Assembly (NCBI RefSeq): GCF_041734735.1
Contig: NC_134883.1
Location: 19,515,247-19,579,246, forward strand
Length of the DNA stretch: 64,000 nucleotides
Source of the DNA: Babylonia areolata
Taxonomy: Eukaryota; Mollusca; Gastropoda; Neogastropoda; Buccinidae
Reading direction: 5' to 3'
The notes beneath the pieces are model-generated. The model made no database searches. It saw only the letters and a program-made list of their open reading frames with translations, and was not told where the DNA came from. Each line of letters begins with the position of its first letter. Within the stretch, counting starts at the first letter, position 1. Shown here one piece after another: positions 11,620-23,113 of the stretch. The translations under genes and the position numbers were made by a program.

Positions 11620-12440
11620 CATGACAACTGACATCTTTCAAGACATTCAAACCATCAACTTTCATTTGTGGCAATGCATGAATATGAGCAGCAGCAGACA
11701 CTGAGAAAATTTCATGTGCAAATTTACAGTATTTTAATGACAAGACTTCATTTACACATGATACAAAGAATGCATCCAACCCTTCTTCTCATATGAGTGC
11801 TGCAGGGCATTTTTCCCTTTTCAAATGGAGTCAGTCAGCTTTGAATGCAAAACATTCATATTCAAATGATGTAATTTACAAGAAGCACATGACATTAGAT
11901 GCCATGTTTTGTCTTGTTCAGCAAGTCTGTGATAACTTAACAAGTGGCCTTGAATAAAATAATGCTCAGTCTGTTTATATGCCGACATCTTGGTCCAATA
12001 GAAGTGCAACATTAACAGCATCAAGAAAAAACAACTTGACTAGACAGGATGTCCGCTCAAAACTTCTTGCTGACTGCAGCTGAATCATCTGCAAAACTGA
12101 TCAGCTGATAATCTCACTCATTGTGTTGTGTTGTATCATGTTGTGTTGTGTTGTGTTTATAAGGTCTACAGCACACACATACACACCACAAAATGACATT
12201 TTCCAGCAAAATTCTCCAGACCTCAGAAGTTTGTCAACTTCCTGGCTGGCTGACGTTTCCCTCTCCAATTAATGTTCACACAATATCTTACAGCTCAACA
12301 TGCAGCAACATAATATGCAGCAATATATTTATCTCATACAAGAAACAGAAAAGAAGTGATGGACTATGTGTTTTACTGCAGTATGTGTCAAAGTAATGAC
12401 ATCAAAGAAAGGTAGGAAGCTGCTGTTTGTCAGTGTTTGC
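11620..12440. other. Gene-free stretch
   Basis: No supported exon. Contains a small GTGTT run (about 12120-12160). Confidence 0.45.
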
Positions 12441-13125
12441 CAGAAGCACGGTTTCATATCATTTACATCACTATATACCATTTCTTACCAACAGAGTGTG
12501 AAGCACTGTTTCATATCATTTACATCACTATATACCATTTCTTATCAACAGAGTGTGAAGCACTGTTTCATATCATTTACACCACTATATACCATTTCTT
12601 ATCAACAGAGTGTGAAGCACTCTTTCATATCATTTACACCACTATATATCATTTCTTATCAACAGAGTGTGAAGCACTGTTTCATATCATTTACATCACT
12701 ATATACCATTTCTTATCAACAGAGTGTGAAGCACTGTTTTGTATCATTTTCACCACCATATACCATTTCTTATCAACAGAGTGTGAAGCACTGTTTCATA
12801 TCGTTTACACCACTATATACCATTTCTTATCAACAGAGTGTGAAGCACTGTTTCATATCATTTACATCACTATATACCATTTCTTATCAGCAGAGTGTGA
12901 AGCACTGTTTCATATCATTTACATCACTTTTATACCATTTCTTATCAACAGAGTGTGAAGCACTGTCTCATATCATTTACATCACTATTTACCATTTCTT
13001 ATCAACAGAGTGTGAAGCACTGTTTCATATCGTTTACACCACTATATACCATTTCTTATCAACTGAGTGTGAAGCAGTTTCATGTTATTTACATCACTAT
13101 ATACCACTTCTTATCAACAGGGTGC
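12440..13125. repeat. 57-bp minisatellite, 12 copies
   Basis: The unit is TTTCATATCATTTACATCAC plus TATATACCATTTCTTATCAA plus CAGAGTGTGAAGCACTG. The period is divisible by three, giving open frames of up to ~250 codons that have no other support. Confidence 0.92.
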
Positions 13126-13129
13126 AGAA

Positions 13130-13850
13130 ATATTAATAACATTCATTGGTGTGATCTATCTTCATTAGATAAACCATTATTTCACCATCTCCCTGAATGT
13201 GATTTACCATGATGTTTGCCTAATTTTAACAAAAGTCCTTTGTATATTAACCATGACTGCGATACACTGACAAATATTTAAACTCAAGCGTAGAAAGCAC
13301 CTTTTTTTCCAATAAACATTCATTTCTGAGTGTCAAAAAAATTGCGTTTGAAGAATCTTGTTTAAGGATGACTCAAACTACATCTGTGTTGACATACTTT
13401 ATCATTGTACACATGCACCATGTATTGATTACTCCAGCACTTGCAAACTTTTGCAAAGATCAGCAACAAATTGAAACATACAGAAAACTGAAAAAATGGG
13501 TTCTGTTATCCATATTCACTTTATGTGACAAGAGTAACATTCAAAACTAATGAAAATATTGTGACTGAAATAAACACAACAAACATTCAGACATGCAATC
13601 TTCAGCAAAAAAATATAAATGACCAAGTTACTGTACAAAGTGAATGATCAATAACCAAGTTACTGTACAAAGTGAATTATCAATAACCAACTTACTGTAC
13701 AAAGTGAATTCTTGAAGAAATAAAGAAGAAACAAAACAAACTGCAGTACAGTACACTGTATTCTTAAAAACAAAATGTCAGTACTACATAGTGTTGCTGA
13801 CCAGTTCTCTGTAAATCAGTTGTTGAGCTGATTCTTCAGACAGCAACTAG
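13130..13850. other. Gene-free stretch
   Basis: AT-rich; three short copies of ATAACCAAGTTACTGTACAA (about 13620-13705). No exon supported. Confidence 0.45.
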
Positions 13851-14575
13851 CACCCAGTCTGGGATACAGGAACTACCAGCACCCAGGCTGGGATACAGGA
13901 ATTACAGGCACCCAGGCAGGGATACAAGAACTACCAGCACCCAGGCTGGGATACAGGAACTACCAGCACCCAGGCAGGGATACAGGAACTACCAGCACCC
14001 AGGCTGGGATACAGGAACTACCAGCACCTAGGCTGGGATACAGGAACTAAGGGCACCCAGGCTGGGATACAGGAACTACCAGCACCCAGGCTGGGATACA
14101 GGAACTACGGGCACCCAGGCTGGGATACAGGAACTACCAGCACCTAGGCTGGGATATAGGAACTACGGGCACCCAGGCTGGGATACAGGAACTACGGGCA
14201 CCCAGGCTGGGATACAGGAACTACCAGCACCCAGGCTGGGATACAGGAATAACGGGCACCCAGGCTGGGATACAGGAACTACCAGCACCTAGGCTGGGAT
14301 ATAGGAACTACTAGCACCCAGGCTGAGATACAGGAACTACCAGCACCCAGGCTGGGAATATACAGGATACAGGCTGGGATACAGGAACTACCAGCACCCA
14401 GACTGGGAATATATAGGATACAGGCTGGGATACAGGAACTACCAGCACCCAGGCTGGGAATATATAGGATACAGGCTGGGATACAGGAACTACCAGCACC
14501 CAGGCTGGGAATATATAGGATACAGGCTGGGATACAGGAACTACCAGCACCCAGGCTGGGGTACAGGAATGATCC
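13850..14575. repeat. 29-bp minisatellite, ~22 copies, with a 58-bp derivative
   Basis: The unit is CACCCAGGCTGGGATACAGG plus AACTACCAG. From about 14340 the unit becomes roughly 58 bp by inclusion of a GAATATATAGGATACAGG segment, an example of unit-length change along one array. Confidence 0.9.
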
Positions 14576-15550
14576 CAGCAGCTCCAAGACAGCTTGGCGA
14601 GGAGAACTGTCCTAAATCTGGACTAATTCCATAGACTTAGGACAATTCTTAACACTGACAACCAACTTACTATACTTTGTGGCCATGCATGCAGTGAAGT
14701 GTTCACATAAGCATGTATACAAGAACACACACAAACACTGACACATGTCCACAATTGTGTGCACACATCCACACATCCAACACACACACAAACACTGACA
14801 CATGTCCACCAATGTGTGCACACATCCACACATACAACACACACAACACCTTAGACAATGACACAGACCTCAACCTCACAGCAGGACATAAAACCGAACC
14901 TCAATGTACAACTCAAATTATCAAATGCCAAAGTCATTCTGCATTGCAAATCGATTTACTGAAAGCACAGTATATTTATGTTTGCAAAAGAAAATCAAAT
15001 CATTACAAGCATGTATTTGCATCTGCAACAGAAAATCCAATACAGCAAGCACATATATGTCTACAATGCTAAATCAAAATAACACAGCTTGATTCTTTGG
15101 ATTTCATTGTGTATTGAAAGACGTCATAATTTTTTTTAATTTTTATTTTATTTTATCTTTTTATCTGACAAGCTCCTGGTCATGAACTCTGTTTACCACC
15201 AATACCAGCTACTGAAGTGATGATTCATAAATGCTTTGATGATTCATAAATGCTCAATTGTAAAACAAGGAGACATATTTGAGCACCAGAAATGTGGTCC
15301 TTAAGCCATGACAGCAGCTTTCCAGTTATACATAATATATTTCCTTAGTCACAGTGACAGACATTACTGATGTAACCAAATCAATGACTGAGAGTAGTAC
15401 TCAGGCCAGGTTGACAGTAGTTCACTAAATGTAAGTGAACAAAACAATACTCTACTATGTGTTATCATGGCGCTTTGTGTGGTGGAGAATTGAGAAAGGA
15501 ATAAAACTATTGCTGTGTGCATTGATCATGTGGGAAGCCGGTGAATGCCT
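14575..15550. other. Gene-free stretch with a 60-bp duplication
   Basis: At 14725-14850 an ~60-bp CACAAACACTGACACATGTC block is duplicated. The rest appears unique. On the minus strand the AT-rich tract at 15128-15160 contains AATAAA, a possible but distant polyadenylation signal for the Kelch gene. Confidence 0.4.
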
Positions 15551-15554
15551 CCTG

Positions 15555-15930
15555 GCAATGTGACAGTTACAGCACTGGAAACGCTGACCACAATGTGACA
15601 GTGACAGCACTGGAAACGCTGACCACAATGTGACACTGACAGCACTGGAAACGCTGACCACAATGTGACAGTGACAGCACTGGAAACACTGACTACAATG
15701 TGACAGTGACAGCACTGGAAACACTGACCACAATGTGACACTGACAGCACTGGAAACACTGACCACAATGTCACAGTGACAGCACTGGAAACACTGACCA
15801 CAATGTGACAGTGACAGCACTGGAAACACTGACCACAATGTGACACTGACAGCACTGGAAACACTGACCACAATGTCACAGTGACAGCACTGGAAACACT
15901 GACCACAATGTCACAGTGACAGCAGTGCCA
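15555..15930. repeat. 35-bp minisatellite, ~11 copies
   Basis: The unit is GTGACAGTGACAGCACTGGA plus AACACTGACCACAAT. Confidence 0.9.
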
Positions 15931-15984
15931 CAGGAAACCTTGACAGGGACTGGCCTTGCATCAGGAGAAAATGCACAAGTACAA

Positions 15985-16395
15985 AGACAATGCACAAAGA
16001 ACCCCTGACAACTGTCTACACTGCAACGTGAGAACAGTTCATAACAAAGAACCCCTGACGACTGTCTACACTGCTACATGAGAACAGTTCATAACAAAGA
16101 ACCCCTGACGACTGTCTACACTGCTACATGAGAACAGTTCATAACAAAGAACCCCTGACGACTGTCTACACTGCAACGTGAGAACAGTTCATAACAAAGA
16201 ACACCTGACGACTGTCTACACTGCAACGTGTGAACGGATCATAACAAAGACCCCTGACGACTGTCTACACTACAATGTGTGAACAGTTCATAACAAAGAA
16301 CCCCTGATGACTGTCTACACTGCAATGTGTGAACAGTTCACAACAAAGAACCCCTGACGACTGTCTACACTGCAATGTGTGAACAGTTCATAAGA
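15985..16395. repeat. 50-bp minisatellite, ~8 copies
   Basis: The unit is AACAAAGAACCCCTGACGAC plus TGTCTACACTGCAACGTGAG plus AACAGTTCAT. Confidence 0.9.
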
Positions 16396-16564
16396 AAACA
16401 ACTTTGTGGACGGGGATAAACAAAGTGTTCCGGTGTTGTTTTTTTAATTCCAATTCGGAGTGACCTAAAACTGAGCACAGAATACAAGACAGAGCTGGAG
16501 AAGTGAAAGACTGAAGAGCTGAGGGATGGAGGGAGACAGTGGAGGTAGGAGATCAAAGTTTGAC

Positions 16565-16735
16565 TGTTTTTATCAAATAAAAGTGTGAAACATGAAGATG
16601 TGCACCCTGTACTGTGTCAGCTGTTCATCACAATGTGAACAAGGATCTAAACTGGACTCTGTTTTTATCAAATAAAAGGTGAAACATGAAGATGTGCACC
16701 CTGTATTGTGTCAGCTGTTCATCACAATGTGAACA
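16565..16735. repeat. Tandem duplication, ~90-bp unit
   Basis: Two copies of TTTTTATCAAATAAAAGTG followed by AAACATGAAGATGTGCACCC and TCATCACAATGTGAACAAG. Confidence 0.8.
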
Positions 16736-16904
16736 AGCAAGTGTCTGCACCACTGCTGTACAGGTTCAGTCAGTCATCACTATTCCAGTTCCAGTGACTA
16801 GCAGTACATGGCAGCTCCACAAACACTGTGGTCACCATGGAGTCCTAACACAGGACAACAGAAAACACCACACTGACTGAAGGTGTAATACAACACTTCT
16901 GTGA

Positions 16905-17225
16905 TCACTTTTCTTCATACAACATGACTGAAGTTGCAAAGCACACCTCTGTCATCAGTTTTCTTCATACAACATGACTGAAGTTGCAAAGCACACCTTT
17001 GTCATCAGTTTTCTTCATACAACATGACTGAAGTTGTTTGTAAAGCACACCTCTGTCATCAGTTTTCTTCATACAACATGACTGAAGTTGTAAAGCACAC
17101 CTCTGTCATCAGTTTTCTTCATACAACATGACTGAAGTTGCAAAGCACACCTTTGTCATCAGTTTTCTTCATACAACATGACTGAAGTTGCAAAGCACAC
17201 CTCTGTCATCAGTTTTCTTCATACA
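16905..17225. repeat. 50-bp minisatellite, ~7 copies
   Basis: The unit is ACTGAAGTTGCAAAGCACAC plus CTCTGTCATCAGTTTTCTTC plus ATACAACATG. Confidence 0.9.
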
Positions 17226-17324
17226 ACACCACAAAAAAGCAATGAATTTCTACTGCATTCCCACCCCGTCAGTTGTGCTCAGTGTAGCAGTCAGACCACA
17301 GATTTAAGAGGACACAGCTCTGGT

Positions 17325-17815
17325 GTCCACTGTGCCCAGTGTAGCAAAGTCAGAAACAGAGTAAGAGCACAGTGTAGCAGAGTCAGACACAGGGTTAGGA
17401 CACAGTGTAGCAGAGTCAGACACAAGGTTAGGACACAGTGTAGCAGAGTCAGACACAGGGTTAGGACACAGTGTAGCAGAGTCAGACACAGGGTTAGGAC
17501 ACAGTGTAGCAGTCAGACACAGGGTTAGGACACAGTGTAGCAGTCAGACACAGGGTAGGGTTAGGACACAGTGTAGCAGAGTCAGACACAGGGTTAGGAC
17601 ACAGTGTAGCAGAGTCAGACACAGGATTAGGACACAGTGTAGCAGTCAGACACAGGGTTAGGACACAGTGTAGCAGTGTCAGACACAGGGTTAGGACACA
17701 GTGTAGCAGAGTCAGACACAGGGTTAGGACACAGTGTACCAGAGTCAGACACAGGGTTAGGACACAGTGTAGCAGTCAGACACAGGGTTAGGACACAGTG
17801 TAGCAGTGTCACAAG
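17325..17815. repeat. 33-bp minisatellite, ~15 copies, in the Kelch 3' UTR/flank
   Basis: The unit is TTAGGACACAGTGTAGCAGA plus GTCAGACACAGGG. It begins a few bases past the Kelch stop codon on the minus strand, so it is either in the 3' UTR or immediately downstream. Confidence 0.9.
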
Positions 17816-17821
17816 AAAGGG

Positions 17822-18397
17822 TCAGGATGACAGGGCTCTGGTCTCGCTGCGCACAGTGCCGTCAGTGCCCCCACTGGAATGGAAGGACTGTCGCTTGTTG
17901 TTGAGGGGCCCGGACAGGAAGACACGCACACAGCCATAGGAGTACATGGGGACAGGCAAGTGACCGGCACTGGTCCAGACCCCTGTGGCAGGGTCAAACA
18001 CCTCCATGGAGTCAGAGTACAGGTTGTCCTTGGCCCCCCGGCGACGGCCACCAAAGGCGTACAGCTTCTCATCCAGCACACAGAGTGACACGAAGTCACG
18101 CGGCAGGAACATGTTGGGCAGCACCGTCCATGCGTCCTCCCCTGGCTGGTAGCTGAAGAAGCCCTCCAGACCAACCACGTAGATCCGAGAGTTCAGCACC
18201 GTGGCGCTGACACACATGTCGTTGGCTGGTAGGCAGCTCTTGCACAGGGTGCAGGTTCGAGTCTTGGTGTCGAAGCACTGCACCAGGTTGGTGACCACCT
18301 CCTCACTGTTCTTGCCGCCAAACAGGTAGATCTTCTTGCCGTGCGCCACATAGCCCATGTTTTCCACTGCTGTCGCCAGCTGACAACACTCCTCCCA
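17822..18397 (-). CDS. Kelch gene exon 6 (residues 419-609), Kelch repeats 3-6 and stop
   Basis: Acceptor CTGTGTGCAG|TGGGAGG; ends at TGA 17824-17822. Encodes KKIYLFGGKNSEE, SRIYVVGLEGFFSYQPGED, KLYAFGGRRRG and a Ser/Arg-rich tail. The last residues (TRALSS) have no known role. Confidence 0.9.
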   Translation of the reverse strand, partial: WEECCQLATAVENMGYVAHGKKIYLFGGKNSEEVVTNLVQCFDTKTRTCTLCKSCLPANDMCVSATVLNSRIYVVGLEGFFSYQPGEDAWTVLPNMFLPRDFVSLCVLDEKLYAFGGRRRGAKDNLYSDSMEVFDPATGVWTSAGHLPVPMYSYGCVRVFLSGPLNNKRQSFHSSGGTDGTVRSETRALSS

Positions 18398-21300
18398 CTG
18401 CACACAGCATGCATTGGTCAGTCACACAGCACACACACACTGCACACATTTGTCAGTCACACAGCACACATCTGTCAGTCACACATCTGTCAGTCACACA
18501 GCACACATCTGTCTGTCACACATCTGTCAGTCACACAGCACAAATCTGTCAGCCACACATCTGTCAGTCACAAAGCACACATCTGTCAGTCACATGGCAC
18601 ACATCTGTCCTTCACACAGCACACATCTGGTCAGTCACACATCTGGTCAGTCACACATCTGTCAGTCACACACCTGTCAGTCACACAGCACACACCTGTC
18701 AGTCACACATCTGTCAGTCACACAGCACACACCTGTCAGTCACACAGCACACACCTGTCAGTCACACATCTGTCAGTCACACAGCACACACCTGTCAGTC
18801 ACACAGCACACACCTGTCAGTCACACATCTGTCAGTCACACAGCACACACCTGTCAGTCACACATCTGTCAGTCACACAGCACACACCTGTCAGTCACAC
18901 TCTGTCAGTCACACAGCACACACCTGTCAGTCACACATCTGTCAGTCGCACAGCACACACCTGTCAGTCACACATCTGTCAGTCACACATCTGTCAGTCA
19001 CACACCTGTCAGTCACACAGCACACACCTGTCAGTCACACATCTGTCAGTCACACAGCACACACCTGTCAGTCACACAGCACACACCTGTCAGTCACACA
19101 TCTGTCAGTCACACAGCACACACCTGTCAGTCACACATCTGTCAGTCACACAGCACACACCTGTCAGTCACACTCTGTCAGTCACACAGCACACACCTGT
19201 CAGTCACACACCTGTCAGTCACACAGCACACACCTGTCAGTCACACATCTGTCAGTCACACAGCACACACCTGTCAGTCACACATCTGTCAGTCACACAG
19301 CACACACCTGTCAGTCACACAGCACACACCTGTCAGTCACACATCTGTCAGTCGCACAGCACACACCTGTCAGTCACACATCTGTCAGTCACACAGCACA
19401 CACACACATATCACACATCTGTCTATTTTGTTCCCACACCTGTCATCTCACCTGTTGTTTTGTTCCCACACCTGTCATCACCTCACCTGTTGGTTTTGTT
19501 CCCACACCTGTCACCTCACCTGTTGGTTTTGTTCCCACACCTGTCATCATCTCATCTGTTGGTTTTGTTCCCACACCTGTCATCATCTCACCTGTTGGTT
19601 TTGTTCCCACACCTGTCATCATCTCATCTGTTGGTTTTGTTCCCACACCTGTCATCATCTCACCTGTTGGTTTTGTTCCCACACCTGTCATCATCTCACC
19701 TGTTGGTTTTGTTCCCGCACCTGCCATCTCACCTGTTGGTTTTGTTCTCACACCTGTCATCTCACCTGTTGGTTTTGTTCTCACGCCTGTCATCTCACCT
19801 GTTGGTGTTGTTCCCACACATGCTGGTTTTGTTCCCACACCTGTCATCTCACCTTGTTTGTTTTTCGTTCCCACACCTCCACGGAGTCCAGCACCTGGTC
19901 CTCATCAAACCCGCCCAGCACAAAGATGGTGTCATCCACAGCAGCCATAGCGTGGCGTCGCCGTGGTTGCACCATGCTGGCGCCTCGCAGCCACGACTCA
20001 AAGGTGGGGTCATACTTCCAGAACTCCCCGCTGCGCAGCCCTCCAGATACGTAGATCTCATCGCCGATGGCACAGGCCGCAAACTCGTTGCGCTTCTTGA
20101 AGGGGAGGGGTTTGAGAGAGGTGAACTCGCCAGTGTCTGATCGGTAACACTCCACGTCACTGCTGAGCCCCTCACCCAGTCGTCCCCCCAACAGAATGGC
20201 ACACTCAAAGTATGGGAACGACAGGCGAGGTGTCACCTGCACAATAAATACAGGATTTTAACGACAACTTTTAACACATTTGATGCTCCTTCCGTTCACT
20301 GTCAGTGGTGTTACACTCACACTGCTGATGTCTTCCATCGACAGCTGGACTGTCAATATCAGTGTGGTGTTACACTGCTGATGTCTTACATCAACAGCTG
20401 GACTGTCAATATCAGTGTCGTGTTACACTGCTGACACTCTTCCATCAACAGAGGGACTGTCATTACCAGGACGCCATAAGGACACCCACCTTTGCAGAAC
20501 AGCATTTAGATGCGAACACAATGACTGCTGTAAGGCGATGTCACACACTGACAGGAGATGTCACACACAGAAAGGAGATGAAGATGTCACACACTGAAAG
20601 ATGTCACACACTGAAAGGAGATGTCACACACAGAAAGAAGATGTGATGTCACACACTGAAAGATGATGTCACACACTGAAAGGAGATGTGATGTGACACA
20701 CTGAAAGGAGATGTGATGTGACACACTGAAAGGAGATGTGACGCACTGAAAGGAGATGTGATGTGACACACTGAAAGTAGATGTGACACACTGAAAGGAG
20801 ATGTGATGTGACACACTGAAAGGAGGAGTGTGACACACTGAAAGGAGGAGTGTGACACACTGAAAGGAGATGTGATGTGACACACTGAAAGGAGATGTGA
20901 TGTGACACACTGAAAGACACACTGAAAGGAGATGTGATGTACTGATGTGACACATTGAAAGGAGATGTGACACACTGAAAGGAGATGTGATGTCACACAC
21001 TGAAAGGAGATGACACACACTGAAAGGAGATGCACAAGATGGCAGTGGAAAACAATGAAATGAAACAAGTGGGTCACAAAAACCTTGCACATAAAATATT
21101 TCTCCAATCTTTAGCTTACATAATTTATAAAGCAATAATGCACTGTCCCTGACAATTAATACAGTTCAAAGTGAACATCTCGGGGAAATTTCAGTGCTCT
21201 GTCTTCGACTGTTTTTTGTTTAGCAGTCTCTGAAATCAGGGTTTTCATGCACAAGTCAACACATCATTTTGTGCTTTTTCTAGTGATTTTCTTTCTCATT

Positions 21301-23058
21301 CCTATGTGTTTATTATGTTTGCATCAAAGTAGCAACAACAATCAGCCTACCTGCTATGTAGCCACACCAGTCAGATGTACGAACACCAGTGAGTCACCCT
21401 ACCTTCTATGTAGCCACACAGTCAGTCATCCTACCTGCTATGTATCAACACCAGTCAGATGTAGCCACACAGTCAGTCATCCAACCTGCTATGTATCAAC
21501 ACCAGTCAGATGTAGCCACACAGATCATCCTATCTGCTATGTATCAACACTAGTCAGATGTAGCCACACAGGTCATCCTATCTGCTATGTATCAACACCT
21601 GTCAGATGTAACCACACAGGTCATCCTACCTGCTATGTATCAACACCTGTCAGATGTAGCCACACAGGTCATCCCACCTGCTATGTATCAACACTAGTCA
21701 GATGTAGCCACACAGGTCATCCTATCTGCTATGTATCAACACTAGTCAGATGTAGCCACACAGGTCATCCTATCTGCTATGTATCAACACCTGTCAGATG
21801 TAACCACACAGGTCATCCTACCTGCTATGTATCAACACCAGTCAGATGTAACCACACAGGTCATCCTACCTGGTAGGAGGGCAGCATGTGTCGTCGGGAG
21901 GGCACAGTGTGGTACAGCACAGCAGAGTCCATGAGTTCTCTCCCCTCCTCCCCGATGAGGTAGGTGCTGGGGGCAATGGTGTCCATGAAGTAGCTGCGGT
22001 TGATCAGCGGGAACTTGATGCACTGCAGCACCTGTAAGGCCTGATGTTCCCGGTGCTTCCGGTCATGCTCCACCCACCGCACTGCTGCCTCGTACACCTG
22101 GCAGTGGTCACACACACTAACTTCATACACCTGGCAGTGGTCACACACACTGACTTCATACACCTGGGAGTGGTCACACACACTAACTTCATACACCTGG
22201 CAGTGGTCACACACACTGACTTCATACACATGGCAGTGGTCACACACACGGACTTCATACACATGGCAGTGGTCACACACACTGACTTCATACACCTGGC
22301 AGTGGTCACACACACTTACTTCATACACCTGGCAGTGGTCACACACACTGACATCATACATCTGGCAGTGGTCACACACACTGACTTCATACACCTGGCA
22401 GTGGTCACACACAGTGACTTCATACACCTGACAGTGGTCACACACACAACACTGACTTCATACACCTGGCAGTGGTCACACACACTGACTTCATACACCT
22501 GGCAGTGGTCACACACACCACACTGACTTCATACACCTGGCAGTGGTCACACACACTGACTTCATACACCTGGCAGTGGTCACACACACTGACTTCATAC
22601 ACCAGGTAGTGGTCACACACACCACACTGACTTCATACACCTGGCAGTGGTCACACACACTGACTTCATACACCTGGCAGTGGTCACACACACCACACTT
22701 ACTTCATACACATGGCAGTGGTCACACACACTGACTTCATACACCTGGTAGTGGTCACACACACCACACTGACTTCATACACCTGGCAATGGTCACACAC
22801 ACCACACTAACTTCATACACCTGACAGTGGTCACACACACCACACTGTCTTCATACACCTGGATAACACCTCTTCTGAGTCTAAGTCTTTAAGTTTAACT
22901 CAGTTTAGTGTGTGTGTTGTTGTAGTTGTTGTTTTTAAGTTAATACATTCTTTTTCAAGCAAGCTTTAATACAAGCATTCTTTTATTTTTTACTCCCTAT
23001 CTATATCCCTGCCATTGTACTGCATACATATTTAGGTGCATATATAAGAGTGTGTATA

Positions 23059-23113
<55 letters not shown>

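Noticed and set aside
18341-20140. Plus-strand open frames of about 510-600 codons rich in Ser/His/Thr/Cys
   Set aside because: Repeat-unit translation, antisense to a well-supported Kelch gene; no domain.
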